Positions 1 through 8,632 of a stretch of DNA of 64,000 nt are shown here, piece after piece. Origin of the DNA: Parerythrobacter jejuensis (GTDB taxonomy: Bacteria > Pseudomonadota > Alphaproteobacteria > Sphingomonadales > Sphingomonadaceae); NCBI RefSeq assembly GCF_039536765.1, contig NZ_BAAAZF010000001.1, positions 2,687,501 through 2,751,500 of the forward strand, read 5' to 3'. The translations under genes were made by a program, and so were the position numbers. Below the pieces are notes generated by a model, which ran no database searches, was not told the origin of the DNA, and saw only the letters and a list, made by a program, of their open reading frames with translations. Positions within the stretch are counted from its first letter, which is position 1; every line of letters begins with the position of its first letter.

Positions 1-357
1 GAAGGCATTGGTACTCTGTTCTTGGCGCAGGAGCCCAACAGTGCGCGCAAAGGCTGGCTCGGAGGCAGGTTGGCCCCGGCTGGCTCGCTTCGGGTCGACA
101 AGGGATGCGCCCAGGCGTTGCGCGATGGGGCCAGCTTGTTGGCCGCCGGGATCATTGGCGTTTCCGGAGCTTTCCAGCGCGGCGATTTGGTCACCATCTG
201 CGATATGGGCGGGCGCAAACTGGCCCAGGGCCTGAGCGAATATGCGGTCGACGAATGCCTGGCCATTGCCGGGAAAAGAGCGGCTGACCAGGCCGACATT
301 CTCGGCTATTCCCCGCGGGCAACGGTAATCCATCGCGACCACATGGTGATGCTATGA
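1..357 (+). CDS. proB: glutamate 5-kinase, C-terminal part (5' truncated by window edge)
   Basis: Open from the first base in frame 1 to a TGA at 355–357, so only the last ~118 codons are visible. The residues match the PUA domain that ends bacterial glutamate 5-kinases: an RK-x-W motif, a V/DKG segment, an SLLAAGI stretch, an F-x-RGD motif, and the terminal LGY…IHRD motif. ProB phosphorylates glutamate in the first step of proline synthesis. The catalytic amino-acid kinase domain lies upstream of the window. The stop overlaps the next gene's ATG by 4 nt, so the two are probably co-translated. Confidence in family is high from the tail alone. Confidence 0.88.
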   Translation, partial: EGIGTLFLAQEPNSARKGWLGGRLAPAGSLRVDKGCAQALRDGASLLAAGIIGVSGAFQRGDLVTICDMGGRKLAQGLSEYAVDECLAIAGKRAADQADILGYSPRATVIHRDHMVML

Positions 358-1262
358 GACTAGCGATAACGGGGGGGACCGGCTTTGTCGGGCAGGCGCT
401 GGTCGACCTGGTCGAAACACGCAGCATCAAGATGCGCTCGCTTGCGCGCTCGATCCCGGACAAACGTCGAGGCGTGGACTGGGTACAAGGTGATCTGGCC
501 AACACAGTTGCGCTCGCCAAGCTAGTCGATGGGGTGGATGCGGTCATCCATATTGCCGGACAGGTTCGCGCGCGCGATCCGCAAGAATTCGAAGCGGCCA
601 ACGTGACGGGAACGCTCAATGTAGTGGAAGCGGCGCTAGAAGCGAAGGTGCCGCGCTTTGTTTTTGTATCCTCGCTCGCAGCACGGGAGCCTGCATTGTC
701 CCGCTACGGCGCGTCCAAGCTTCGGGCCGAGAAACTGGTGGCAGCAAGTGGGCTCGACTGGACGATCATCCGCCCTCCGGCTGTTTATGGTCCGCGCGAC
801 GGGGAAATGCTCGACTTGTTTGAAATGGCCAGCATGGGTGTCGTCCCGATGCCCAAGCAGGGGCACACCTCGCTGATTCATGTTGGCGATCTGGCGCGCC
901 TGCTTCTGGCGGTATTGCCCAGCGACGACGACACTACGAGCAAGATATTCGAACCCGATGATGGCCGACCCGGCGGGTGGGAGCATCGTGACCTGGCACT
1001 CGCGATTGGCTGGGCGATGGGCAAGAAACCGTTCGTGCCCAGGCTGTCTCGCGGCGTCTTGGGATTTGCAGCAAGGATGGATGGTCTGCTGCGGCGTGAC
1101 GGGGCTAAACTCACACCAGACCGGGTCGGCTATATGTGCCATCCGGACTGGGTCTCTTCGCCAGACGCCAAGCCGGATGCCGCCCTATGGGTGCCCAAGA
1201 TACCCACGCGGGACGGCCTCAAAGCGACTGCCAAATGGTACAAGGATCGCGGCTGGGTCTGA
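354..1262 (+). CDS. NAD(P)-dependent epimerase / complex I NDUFA9-type SDR
   Basis: 302 aa, starting with an ATG inside the proB stop (ATGA). It is an extended or atypical short-chain dehydrogenase: the dinucleotide motif GGTGFVG is at residues 7–13, the active-site pair Tyr118 and Lys122 lies in YGASK, and WTIIRPPAVYGP follows. This architecture is typical of proteins annotated as NAD-dependent epimerase or complex I NDUFA9 subunit family, which bind NAD(P) without a firmly assigned substrate. No signal peptide or membrane span is seen. It ends 4 nt before the convergent cysH stop. The substrate cannot be read from sequence. Confidence 0.85.
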   Translation: MRLAITGGTGFVGQALVDLVETRSIKMRSLARSIPDKRRGVDWVQGDLANTVALAKLVDGVDAVIHIAGQVRARDPQEFEAANVTGTLNVVEAALEAKVPRFVFVSSLAAREPALSRYGASKLRAEKLVAASGLDWTIIRPPAVYGPRDGEMLDLFEMASMGVVPMPKQGHTSLIHVGDLARLLLAVLPSDDDTTSKIFEPDDGRPGGWEHRDLALAIGWAMGKKPFVPRLSRGVLGFAARMDGLLRRDGAKLTPDRVGYMCHPDWVSSPDAKPDAALWVPKIPTRDGLKATAKWYKDRGWV

Positions 1263-1266
1263 CCGG

Positions 1267-2058
1267 TCAGAAAGCCGGATCGTAACCCGGTGGCAAATCG
1301 CCATCCGCGTCGTTTGTGCCGGGCACGTGGATACCGCACTCGGTCTTGTCCCAGCCTTTCCATCTGCCGGAGCGGGGGTCTTCGCCTGGCGCGACCTTGC
1401 TGGTGCAGGGGGAGCAGCCGATTGATGGATAGCCCTGTTCGACCAGTGGATGGCGGGGCAGATCATGCTCTTCGAAATAGGCCTGAATACGTTCTGCATC
1501 CCAATCGATCAGCGGATTGATCTTGAGGCGGCCCTGGGCATCGGATGTATCGATTTCAAACCGTGGCAGATTGGCGCGCGTGCTGCTCTGAAAGGCTTTG
1601 CGACCGGTGAAACTGGCATCGTATCCAGCGAGAGCCTTTGCCAGCGGCTTGACCTTGCGGATTTCGCAGCAACCGTCGGGATCGTATGACCAGCGCAGGC
1701 CCGTTTCGTCCTTGGCCGCCAATTCTTCCACCTCGGGAACAAGATTGATCAGATTAGTCAGCCTGAAGCGCTTCACCAGTTCGTCGCGATAGGCCAGCGT
1801 TTCGGGGAAATGTTTGCCGGTTTCGAGAAACAGAACCGGCAGATCGGGTTCGACCTGTGCGATCAAATGCAGCAAGACAGCGCTTTCCGCGCCAAAGCTC
1901 GAAACGGTGGTAACATTGCCAGCCAAGCCGGCCTGGATCACCGAATTGAGCAGAGGTAGCGTTTCTGCATCTTCAAACATCGCGTTCAGGCGATCAGCAT
2001 CTGCCTGGGTGAACCGCGGGCCGGTGTCGATCCGATCGATAGAGCGCATTTCATTCAT
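1267..2058 (-). CDS. cysH: phosphoadenylyl/adenylyl-sulfate reductase (4Fe-4S, APS type)
   Basis: 263 aa cytosolic enzyme reducing activated sulfate to sulfite with thioredoxin or glutathione. Catalytic Cys241 lies in TECGIH. Cys130–Cys131 and Cys215-x2-Cys218 form the CC…CxxC set that ligates the 4Fe-4S cluster in reductases preferring APS; PAPS-only enzymes lack it. The ATG at 2058 is chosen because a GGAG lies 7 nt upstream and the upstream DUF934 gene ends at 2051, giving an 8-nt overlap (ATGAATGA). A longer frame exists upstream but runs antisense-like through the DUF934 gene. Last gene of the sulfate assimilation operon. Confidence 0.93.
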   Translation of the reverse strand: MNEMRSIDRIDTGPRFTQADADRLNAMFEDAETLPLLNSVIQAGLAGNVTTVSSFGAESAVLLHLIAQVEPDLPVLFLETGKHFPETLAYRDELVKRFRLTNLINLVPEVEELAAKDETGLRWSYDPDGCCEIRKVKPLAKALAGYDASFTGRKAFQSSTRANLPRFEIDTSDAQGRLKINPLIDWDAERIQAYFEEHDLPRHPLVEQGYPSIGCSPCTSKVAPGEDPRSGRWKGWDKTECGIHVPGTNDADGDLPPGYDPAF

Positions 2059-2503
2059 GGCGCTTCTCCTGCACGGTGCGGCGGGCGTCGGCGGCGGACT
2101 GGTATACAGCCTGGAAGCGTTCGAAAGCCGCCTGCACGTCTGCCTCGTCCAAAGGTTGCTCTGGCGCGAAACTGTCAAAACCGCAGCGCCGCATGAAGTT
2201 GATCTGGTCAACCAGCACATCGCCGACGGCGCGCAGCTCGCCTTCGTATCCTGCCTCGCGCAGGATGCGGGCGGCAGAGTAGCCTCGGCCATCGCCGAAG
2301 GCGGGGAAATTCACCTCGACCAGTTTCAGCCGGCCAAGATGCGGGAGCAGCGCGCGTGCATCGTCGCCAGGCTCAATCCGGACCGCGGCAGAATTGGACT
2401 GCTCGAGAAACGCGTCCACTGTCACTTGTGCATGGTCGACCGGCTCGTCGTCGCGATAGCGCAATTGCACATCGTCGGGGCTCGTACCGAGGGAATCAGC
2501 CAT
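2051..2503 (-). CDS. DUF934 family protein (sulfur-assimilation associated)
   Basis: 150 aa, starting at an ATG preceded by GGAGG 6 nt away and overlapping the cysI stop by 8 nt (ATGGCTGA). The C-terminal half has the features of DUF934, including the GYSAARILRE region and an FDSFAPE segment. The family sits between cysI and cysH in many proteobacteria and is presumed to help sulfite reductase, but its biochemistry is not established. No membrane segment or cofactor motif is visible. Overlaps on both sides indicate strict co-translation with cysI and cysH. Confidence 0.88.
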   Translation of the reverse strand: MADSLGTSPDDVQLRYRDDEPVDHAQVTVDAFLEQSNSAAVRIEPGDDARALLPHLGRLKLVEVNFPAFGDGRGYSAARILREAGYEGELRAVGDVLVDQINFMRRCGFDSFAPEQPLDEADVQAAFERFQAVYQSAADARRTVQEKRHE

Positions 2504-4127
2504 AAAGCGCCTCCTTGAACGGGGCCATGCCAATGCGGCGATAGGTGTCGAGGAAACGCTCCCCGTCCTGCTTCTGCGCGAGATAGACATCGGCGGCGGT
2601 TTCCACCGCATCGACAATCCCCGCCTCGTCAAAGCCGGGGCCGGTGATCTTCGCCAGCGAGGTATCTTCTGCCTCGCTCCCGCCGAGCAGCAGCTGGTAG
2701 CTTTCGGTACCCTTCTTATCGACGCCCAGGATGCCGATATGGCCGGCGTGATGATGCCCGCAGGCATTGATACAGCCGGAGATTTTCAGCTTGAGCTCGC
2801 CCAGCGTATCGCCCTTGCCATTGGCGGCGAACCGTTCGGAGATTTGCTGCGCAATCGGGATCGAGCGGGCATTGGCGAGGCTGCAATAATCGAGGCCGGG
2901 GCAGGCGATGATATCACCAACCTGGTCGAGATTGGGCTCACCCAGCCCCGCTTCGTTCAGCGCTGTCCATAAGGCATGGAGATCGGCGATCTTCACATGC
3001 GGCAACACGATGTTCTGCGTGTGCATCACCCGGCTTTCGTCAAAGCTGTATTGCTTTGAAAGATCGGCCATCAAATGCATTTGCGCGGTTGTCGCGTCGC
3101 CGGGAATTCCGCCAACCGGCTTCAGGCTGATAACGGCGGAGACATAGCCCGGTGCCTTATGCGGATGCGTGTTCCGGTCAGCCCACAGTGCGAAATCGGG
3201 ATCGGATCGATCGATTTCTGTGGTCAGACCGGTTTCGAAAGCCGGATCGTCAAAGAATGGCTTGATCCGTTCCAGTTCCGCCAGGGGTGGTTCGACGCCC
3301 TGGTCAAGGAGATGCGCAAACTCCTCCTCAACCTGGCTTGTATACTCCTCGGCACCCATTTCATGGACTAGGATCTTGATCCGGGCCTTGTACTTGTTGT
3401 CGCGTCGGCCATGGCGATTGTAAACGCGCAAGCAGGCTTCGGAGTATGTGACCAGCTGATCCAGCGGCACGAAATCGCGGATCTGCGGTGCAATCATCGG
3501 GGTCCGGCCCATGCCGCCACCGACATAAAATGCCGCACCAATTTCGCCGTTTTTCTCGACGATCTGGATGCCAATATCATGTAGGCGCATTGCGGCGCGA
3601 TCGGTATCGCTGGCGATGACCGCAATCTTGAACTTGCGGGGCAAATAGCTGAATTCCGGGTGGAAGCTCGACCATTGGCGCAGCAATTCGGCGTACGGGC
3701 GCGGATCGATCAATTCGTCCGCAGCAGCGCCTGCAAAATGGTCCGAGCTGATATTCCGAATACAATTGCCGCTGGTCTGGATGGCATGCATTTCGACCTT
3801 GGCGAGATCCGCCAGCAAGTCTGCGGCTTCTTCCAGCTTGATCCAGTTGTATTGGATATTCTGGCGCGTGGTGAAGTGCCCGTAGCCGCGATCATACTTG
3901 TCCGCGATATCCGCCAAGGTATGCATCTGGGAGCTACTGAGCGTTCCGTAAGGGATTGCGACGCGCAGCATATAGGCATGCAGCTGGAGGTAGAGGCCAT
4001 TCATCAGTCGCAAGGGCTTGAACTGGTCTTCGGTCAGCTTGCCTTCGATGCGGCGTCGGGCCTGGTCGCGGAATTCTTCAACGCGGGCATCGACCATCGC
4101 CTGGTCATATTGGTCATACTTATACAT
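2496..4127 (-). CDS. cysI: nitrite/sulfite reductase hemoprotein (sulfite reductase beta-type)
   Basis: 543 aa siroheme/4Fe-4S enzyme, by context reducing sulfite to sulfide. The two ferredoxin-like half domains and two siroheme domains are complete. Cluster ligands are Cys409 and Cys415 (CPGLDYC) and Cys452 and Cys456 (CINACGHHH). Substrate-binding arginines lie in the TTRQNIQ stretch near residues 86–92. Nitrite reductases share this fold; cysH, DUF934 and SUMT neighbours argue for sulfite. There is 1 nt between the DUF2849 stop and this ATG. No flavoprotein CysJ gene is nearby, so the electron donor is probably ferredoxin or encoded elsewhere. Confidence 0.92.
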   Translation of the reverse strand: MYKYDQYDQAMVDARVEEFRDQARRRIEGKLTEDQFKPLRLMNGLYLQLHAYMLRVAIPYGTLSSSQMHTLADIADKYDRGYGHFTTRQNIQYNWIKLEEAADLLADLAKVEMHAIQTSGNCIRNISSDHFAGAAADELIDPRPYAELLRQWSSFHPEFSYLPRKFKIAVIASDTDRAAMRLHDIGIQIVEKNGEIGAAFYVGGGMGRTPMIAPQIRDFVPLDQLVTYSEACLRVYNRHGRRDNKYKARIKILVHEMGAEEYTSQVEEEFAHLLDQGVEPPLAELERIKPFFDDPAFETGLTTEIDRSDPDFALWADRNTHPHKAPGYVSAVISLKPVGGIPGDATTAQMHLMADLSKQYSFDESRVMHTQNIVLPHVKIADLHALWTALNEAGLGEPNLDQVGDIIACPGLDYCSLANARSIPIAQQISERFAANGKGDTLGELKLKISGCINACGHHHAGHIGILGVDKKGTESYQLLLGGSEAEDTSLAKITGPGFDEAGIVDAVETAADVYLAQKQDGERFLDTYRRIGMAPFKEALYG

Positions 4128-4128
4128 G

Positions 4129-4425
4129 TCAGATCACCCAGTTGCCGGCATCGGGGTCGGCGGGCTTGAGGGTCAGGTCGGGGCGGACGGTCGGGCCAAG
4201 GGCGCGGACGCGATCCTTGATATGCGCGGGGCGCACGCCGTTTTTGTCGCGTTCGGCTTCGATGGCATAGGGTACATTGACCCGGCGCGACGCTTCTTCG
4301 CGGGCGAGGATTGCCGCGGCGTCCTCACCGACATCGACGGCTTCGTTCACGTGGATGGACCAATCCTGGCCGTCCCACCACACGACTGCGCCGCTCTCCA
4401 GATCGTTTCCGGTCAGTATCTTCAT
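4129..4425 (-). CDS. DUF2849 domain-containing protein
   Basis: 98 aa with no membrane span and no cysteines. It matches the small DUF2849 family by its MKILTGNDL…GAVVWW opening and the R-x-NVPY-x-IEA core, and in alphaproteobacteria that family is encoded between siroheme methyltransferase and sulfite reductase. Function is unknown; the position suggests an accessory role in siroheme loading or sulfite reductase assembly, which is inference. The ATG overlaps the SUMT stop by 4 nt and its own stop is 1 nt from cysI, so it belongs to the same transcript. Confidence 0.85.
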   Translation of the reverse strand: MKILTGNDLESGAVVWWDGQDWSIHVNEAVDVGEDAAAILAREEASRRVNVPYAIEAERDKNGVRPAHIKDRVRALGPTVRPDLTLKPADPDAGNWVI

Positions 4426-5180
4426 GCGGCTGCCTCCTGCGCCAGACGGGCGACCGCCAGATTGTCACGGGCGGTTACTTCGCCAATCACGATAAGGGCA
4501 GGGCTGATGACACTCTCGGACTCGACCAGGTCAGGCAGTCCGGCGAGCATACCGCGTAATACGCGCTGGTTCGGGCGAGCCCCGTTCTCGATCACGGCGA
4601 CAGGCATTTGCGGGGCAAGCCCGTCCGCCATCAGTTTTTCGGCAATCTGGGGGGCGGTCTTTACGCCCATATAGATCACCAGCGTGCGTCCGGCTCCGGC
4701 CAAGCCGGCCCAATTCTGGTCTTTCAAGCCTTTGCACTGGCCAGCCACGAAGCTGACAATGCTTGATGCGTCACGATGGGTGAGCGCAATCTGCGCCGCG
4801 GCGGCAGCGCCATTTGCGGCGCTGATGCCGGGAATGATCTCGACCCGAATGCCCTCGGCCCTGGCAGCTTCTGCCTCTTCGCCACCGCGTCCGAAAATCA
4901 GCGGATCGCCGCCCTTCAAGCGCACTACATCGCGGCCTGCGCGGGCTTCGCGCACCAGCAATGCGTTGATATCCTCTTGCGGCAGCGTGTGCTTGGAGCG
5001 CTGCTTGGCAACCGAGATCAAAGTCGCATCGGGCCGGGCAAGGTCCAGGATCGAGCGATCCACCAGCCCGTCATGAACGATGATTTGTGCGGACCCGAGC
5101 AAGCGGGCGGCACGCACGGTCAGCAAGTCCGGATCGCCCGGACCTGCGCCAACGAGATAGATAGTGCCTGTTTCTGCCAT
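4422..5180 (-). CDS. cobA: uroporphyrinogen-III C-methyltransferase (SUMT)
   Basis: 252 aa tetrapyrrole methylase converting uroporphyrinogen III to precorrin-2 with SAM, the branch point to siroheme. Visible motifs are GAGPGDPDLLT (residues 11–21), RLKGGDPLIFGRGGEE in the first half, and a mid-protein ALTHRDASS segment. Length is normal for a stand-alone SUMT. It is the first gene of the sulfate assimilation operon and supplies precorrin-2 for the CysI siroheme. The dehydrogenase/ferrochelatase half of siroheme synthase lies ~26 kb away at 30429–31202. It could equally be called cysG C-domain or sumT. Confidence 0.92.
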   Translation of the reverse strand: MAETGTIYLVGAGPGDPDLLTVRAARLLGSAQIIVHDGLVDRSILDLARPDATLISVAKQRSKHTLPQEDINALLVREARAGRDVVRLKGGDPLIFGRGGEEAEAARAEGIRVEIIPGISAANGAAAAAQIALTHRDASSIVSFVAGQCKGLKDQNWAGLAGAGRTLVIYMGVKTAPQIAEKLMADGLAPQMPVAVIENGARPNQRVLRGMLAGLPDLVESESVISPALIVIGEVTARDNLAVARLAQEAAA

Positions 5181-5277
5181 GCGGGCGAAATGGTCCTGCG
5201 CGCGTCGCGTCGCCAGCGAGAATGGATCGCAGGGCAGGTAGCAAAGATTTTGAAAGCGCGCGTTTGCGGGCCGGAAG

Positions 5278-6507
5278 CTACTCTTTGTCGTCCCTCACGC
5301 GCTGGGAAATCGCTGCAACAAGCTGGTCGAAGGCCTGGTTTCCGCGGATATTGAGATCGCGTTGCGGGAACGGGATCTCGATCCCTTCTTCCTGGAACAG
5401 GTACCATAGCTTCTTCAAGACGGCAGATTTGATATTTCCGATCCCGTCCTCAGGATCGGAGATCCAGCAGTGAATGATGAAATTCACCGAGCTGTCGCCA
5501 TACTCGTCAAGCCAGATCGTCGGCGGTGGGGTTTTCTTGATGCGCTCCACCGATTTTGCCGCTTCCAGCATAAGCTTCTCGGCAAGATCGATGTCGCATC
5601 CATAGCTGACCCCGACCGGCACTTGTACACGGACATTCCTGCTGGAATACGACCAGTTTTCGACCTGATTGATCATCAGATTCTCGTTCGGGATGAGATA
5701 CTCTTTCTGATCCCGCGTGGTAATCGAAACAGCACGAATGCCGATTTTCCGGATTTGCCCGAATGTAGAATTACCTGCCTGATCGGCCACTGCAATCACG
5801 TCGCCTGGTTTGATTGATTTGTCCATCAGCAGAATGATCCCGGCAATCAGATTACCAAAGGTTTTCTGCAAACCGAAGCCGATCGCGAGGCCAAATGCGC
5901 CTGAGAAAACTGCAAGCGCTGTCAGATCGATGCCCAACAGATCAATGCTGAGGAAGAATGCTGCCGACCACACGATGATAGTCGAGATTTTCTCGGTCAG
6001 CAGCCGCTGGGTTCCGTCCAGCCGGGTAAACCTGGCAAGCAATGCGTGGCAGCCCTTGGTCACAAGCCAGGCACCCAGAATGACTGCCAGGACGATTCCC
6101 GAGGCGAAAACCAGATCCCATAGCGAGAGGCGCATGCTGCCCAGTTCGATGGCCATGGCGTCCATGGATTCTACCATCCCGCCGATCGTCTCGCTGCGCT
6201 CGGTGACCGCTACCTTCGCTTCTTCGGCTGTCGAGATGGCTTCGGTCGGCGCAACTTCGGGTTCAGGAAAGGTCTCCGGGTCGGCCATGATCGGCTCGCC
6301 CGTCTCCGGATCGAGCAATGGCTCGCCAGTCTCCGGATCAAGAACGGGGACAAGCTCCTGCGCCGCGACACCGGTCAACTGTTCGCCTGTTTCGGGATCG
6401 AGCAAAGGTTCGCCGGTTTCGGGATCGACCAGCGGCACAGGCTCCGCTTGGCTGGACGAAGACGGCGTTGGCGCAATCGTCGTAGGGGCGGCAGAGGTGG
6501 CGGTCAT
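5278..6507 (-). CDS. MscS-family mechanosensitive ion channel with acidic repeat N-terminus
   Basis: 409 aa. Membrane spans are predicted near residues 130–150, 172–192 and 196–228; the last carries the Gly/Ala-rich pore helix motif GAFGLAIGFGLQKTFGNL typical of MscS. A beta domain and an alpha/beta C-terminal vestibule follow. These channels open under membrane tension to release osmolytes. The first ~100 residues are unusual: Ser/Thr/Pro-rich, with four copies of DPETGE and a fifth partial copy, all acidic and with no signal peptide. The ATG overlaps the metC stop by 4 nt, so it is expressed with sseA–metC. Confidence 0.9.
   Translation of the reverse strand: MTATSAAPTTIAPTPSSSSQAEPVPLVDPETGEPLLDPETGEQLTGVAAQELVPVLDPETGEPLLDPETGEPIMADPETFPEPEVAPTEAISTAEEAKVAVTERSETIGGMVESMDAMAIELGSMRLSLWDLVFASGIVLAVILGAWLVTKGCHALLARFTRLDGTQRLLTEKISTIIVWSAAFFLSIDLLGIDLTALAVFSGAFGLAIGFGLQKTFGNLIAGIILLMDKSIKPGDVIAVADQAGNSTFGQIRKIGIRAVSITTRDQKEYLIPNENLMINQVENWSYSSRNVRVQVPVGVSYGCDIDLAEKLMLEAAKSVERIKKTPPPTIWLDEYGDSSVNFIIHCWISDPEDGIGNIKSAVLKKLWYLFQEEGIEIPFPQRDLNIRGNQAFDQLVAAISQRVRDDKE
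6268..6426 (-). repeat. in-frame DPETGE-encoding repeats in the mscS 5' region
   Basis: Residues 28–33, 37–42, 57–62 and 66–71 of the channel protein are all DPETGE, and residues 76–80 are DPETF. They come as two pairs separated by a short Gly/Val/Ala spacer, with LL between the members of each pair. The DNA repeats are near-identical on the minus strand. The arrangement suggests duplication of a pair unit. Confidence 0.8.
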
Positions 6508-7736
6508 TCCTGGTCCATTGCGGTGAAGGCCTGATTAAGGTCTTTGATAAGGTCTTTAGGGTCTTCGAGGCCGATCGATAGCCTAATGCCCAGGCGATTG
6601 TCACTGTCCCAGTTTGCTGGTGGCCACGGGGTCGCGCTGCGAATTTCGGCAGGATCGAACGGGATCACCAGGCTTTCGAACCCGCCCCAACTATACCCAA
6701 TGCCAAACAAGTCGAGTGCGTCGATGAAGGCAGCGCGCTGTTCGATAGTGCGGCCTTTGAGGACGAAAGAGAACAGGCCGCAACCACCAGTAAAGTCACG
6801 TTTCCATATATCATGGCCGGGACATCCCGCGATCATCGGGCAAAGGAGGTGGGCTACCTCGTCGCGGTCCTGCAGCCAGCGGGCGATGGCCAGTGCGCTT
6901 TCGGTTTCCCGTTGCAAGCGCACTTCCATCGTCCGCAGCCCGCGCAGCATGAGGGCCGCATCATCGGGTGATACGATATTGCCCAATTGCTGGGCCGTGC
7001 GGCGCAGGCGGCGGTAAAGCCTTTCGTCGCGCGCGGTGGCAGAGCCCATCATGACATCAGAATGGCCAGAGACATGTTTGGTGAGCGACATGATCGAAAT
7101 GTCGCAACCTCTTTCCAGAGCCGGAAAGCCCAGCGGGCTGCCCCAGGTATTGTCGACCAGCGAAACGGCACTCTTGGCTTTGGCAATAGCTGTCAGCGCC
7201 GGAACATCCTGCACCTCCATCGTCAGGCTGCCCGGGCATTCGAACAGGACGGCTTTGGTGCGCTCGCAAAACCTATCGGGGAAGCCTGCCACGTCCGTAG
7301 GATCGAAAAATCGCGGTTCGATGCCAAATCGTTTGAGGATGCCGGTCGCGATATTGCGACTGGGATCATAGGCGTTGTCGGTTACCAGCAAGACATCGCC
7401 GGGTTTCAGGACAGCCATCAGCGATTGCGCGATCGCGGCAGTGCCGCTGGGATAAAGGATCGTGCCGAACCCGCCAGGCTCGATTTCGGTCAGGGCCTCG
7501 CACAGCGCCCATTGGGTCGGGGCACCACGCCGTCCGTAGTAGAATTGGCCGTCATTGTTGTTGGCATTGGCCGCTTTGCGCTCGGCCTCATTGGCGTAGA
7601 GATGCGTGCTCGCCCGCCAGACCGGTGGATTGACCACCGGACCGGTCCATTCCTCGCGGCGCCCTGCCTCGACCAGCTTGGTGCCGATGCCCTCGCGCTT
7701 CGCCCCGTCCTTGCCCTTGCCGTCATTCTCGCTCAG
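6504..7736 (-). CDS. metC: cystathionine beta-lyase, PLP-dependent (putative CTG start)
   Basis: 410 aa Cys/Met-metabolism PLP enzyme, probably cleaving cystathionine to homocysteine. Visible are the FYYGRRGAPT entry motif, YPSGTAA, and the Schiff-base lysine (about residue 220) in SLTKHVSGHSD. The conserved N-terminus, including GTKLVEAGR and WTGPVVNPPV, extends upstream of the first GTG (7637). The only in-frame candidate start ahead of it is CTG at 7734–7736, which overlaps the sseA stop as CTGA and has GGGAG about 7 nt upstream. Starting at 7637 would drop part of the conserved family N-terminus. Confidence 0.88.
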   Translation of the reverse strand: MSENDGKGKDGAKREGIGTKLVEAGRREEWTGPVVNPPVWRASTHLYANEAERKAANANNNDGQFYYGRRGAPTQWALCEALTEIEPGGFGTILYPSGTAAIAQSLMAVLKPGDVLLVTDNAYDPSRNIATGILKRFGIEPRFFDPTDVAGFPDRFCERTKAVLFECPGSLTMEVQDVPALTAIAKAKSAVSLVDNTWGSPLGFPALERGCDISIMSLTKHVSGHSDVMMGSATARDERLYRRLRRTAQQLGNIVSPDDAALMLRGLRTMEVRLQRETESALAIARWLQDRDEVAHLLCPMIAGCPGHDIWKRDFTGGCGLFSFVLKGRTIEQRAAFIDALDLFGIGYSWGGFESLVIPFDPAEIRSATPWPPANWDSDNRLGIRLSIGLEDPKDLIKDLNQAFTAMDQE

Positions 7737-8587
7737 CGGACCGCTCCCACTTCCTTGGGCGTATCAGGATCGCCGCCCCATTCGGCCCAGCTACCGTCAT
7801 ACAGCGCCACATTCTCGAAACCGGTCAGGTGCAGCGCGAAGGCGAGGACGGAGGCTGTCACTCCGCTCCCGCAACTGGTGACAATCGTGCGATCCAGATC
7901 TGCACCGCATTGTTCGAACAACCGCCGGAGCGTCGCTGTGTCGTGAAAGGTCCCGTCCGGTTGCAGCATGCTCGAAAAGGGCAGGTTTCGGGCGGCGGGG
8001 ATATGCCCTCCGGCCAGCCCATGGACGTGGTCTTCGCTGGTACCGCAGAAACGCGCTTGGTCGCGAGCGTCGATCACTTGCTCTTCCCCGGTTTCGACAT
8101 TGGCTAGCATTTGCGCCTTGTCCCGTAGAACCTTGCGGTCCGCGACCAACGTAATTCCGGATCCCGATGCCTGAGCCGGTACATCCGTTTCGATTGGGCG
8201 ATTTTCTGCCCGCCATTTTCCCAGGCCACCATCCAGCACGGCGACGTCCTCCAGGCCGAACAGGCGGAGCAGGAACCACGCGCGGCAGGCACTGCGCAGG
8301 GTGCTGTCATCATACAGGACAATGCGCGATGCTGCGCTCACTCCCAGCTCGGTCAGGCGTGTCTCGACCCGGCTGGCATCGGGCACTTTGCCCGGCATAT
8401 GCGATGCTGGATCGTGCAATCCGGCCAGTGCGAGGAAACGGGCGCCGGGAATATGGGCAGCCGCGAATTCATCTGCCGGGTTGCGTCCGGCGTCGGGCAA
8501 ATGGAGCGAGGCATCGAGGATGACCAGCGATGTGCTGCCCAGCTCATTTTCCAGCCAATCTGTCGTTACCAGCATATCCATGGACAT
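7733..8587 (-). CDS. sseA: 3-mercaptopyruvate/thiosulfate sulfurtransferase
   Basis: 284 aa with two rhodanese domains; the N-terminal one is inactive and the C-terminal one carries Cys239 in CGSGVTA. This loop is the form seen in mercaptopyruvate sulfurtransferases, whereas thiosulfate-specific rhodaneses usually have a more basic loop. It transfers sulfane sulfur to thiols or cyanide in the cytoplasm. First gene of the sseA–metC–mscS operon. Methionines at positions 3 and 5 are alternative starts. Confidence 0.9.
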   Translation of the reverse strand: MSMDMLVTTDWLENELGSTSLVILDASLHLPDAGRNPADEFAAAHIPGARFLALAGLHDPASHMPGKVPDASRVETRLTELGVSAASRIVLYDDSTLRSACRAWFLLRLFGLEDVAVLDGGLGKWRAENRPIETDVPAQASGSGITLVADRKVLRDKAQMLANVETGEEQVIDARDQARFCGTSEDHVHGLAGGHIPAARNLPFSSMLQPDGTFHDTATLRRLFEQCGADLDRTIVTSCGSGVTASVLAFALHLTGFENVALYDGSWAEWGGDPDTPKEVGAVR

Positions 8588-8632
8588 CGACCTAGCGAGA
8601 GGAAGCGTGCCCGTCGAGATGCCGGGAATACC

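Noticed and set aside
7734-7760. SAM-type riboswitch before metC
   Set aside because: metC is translationally joined to sseA with a 4-nt overlap, leaving no leader for an aptamer.
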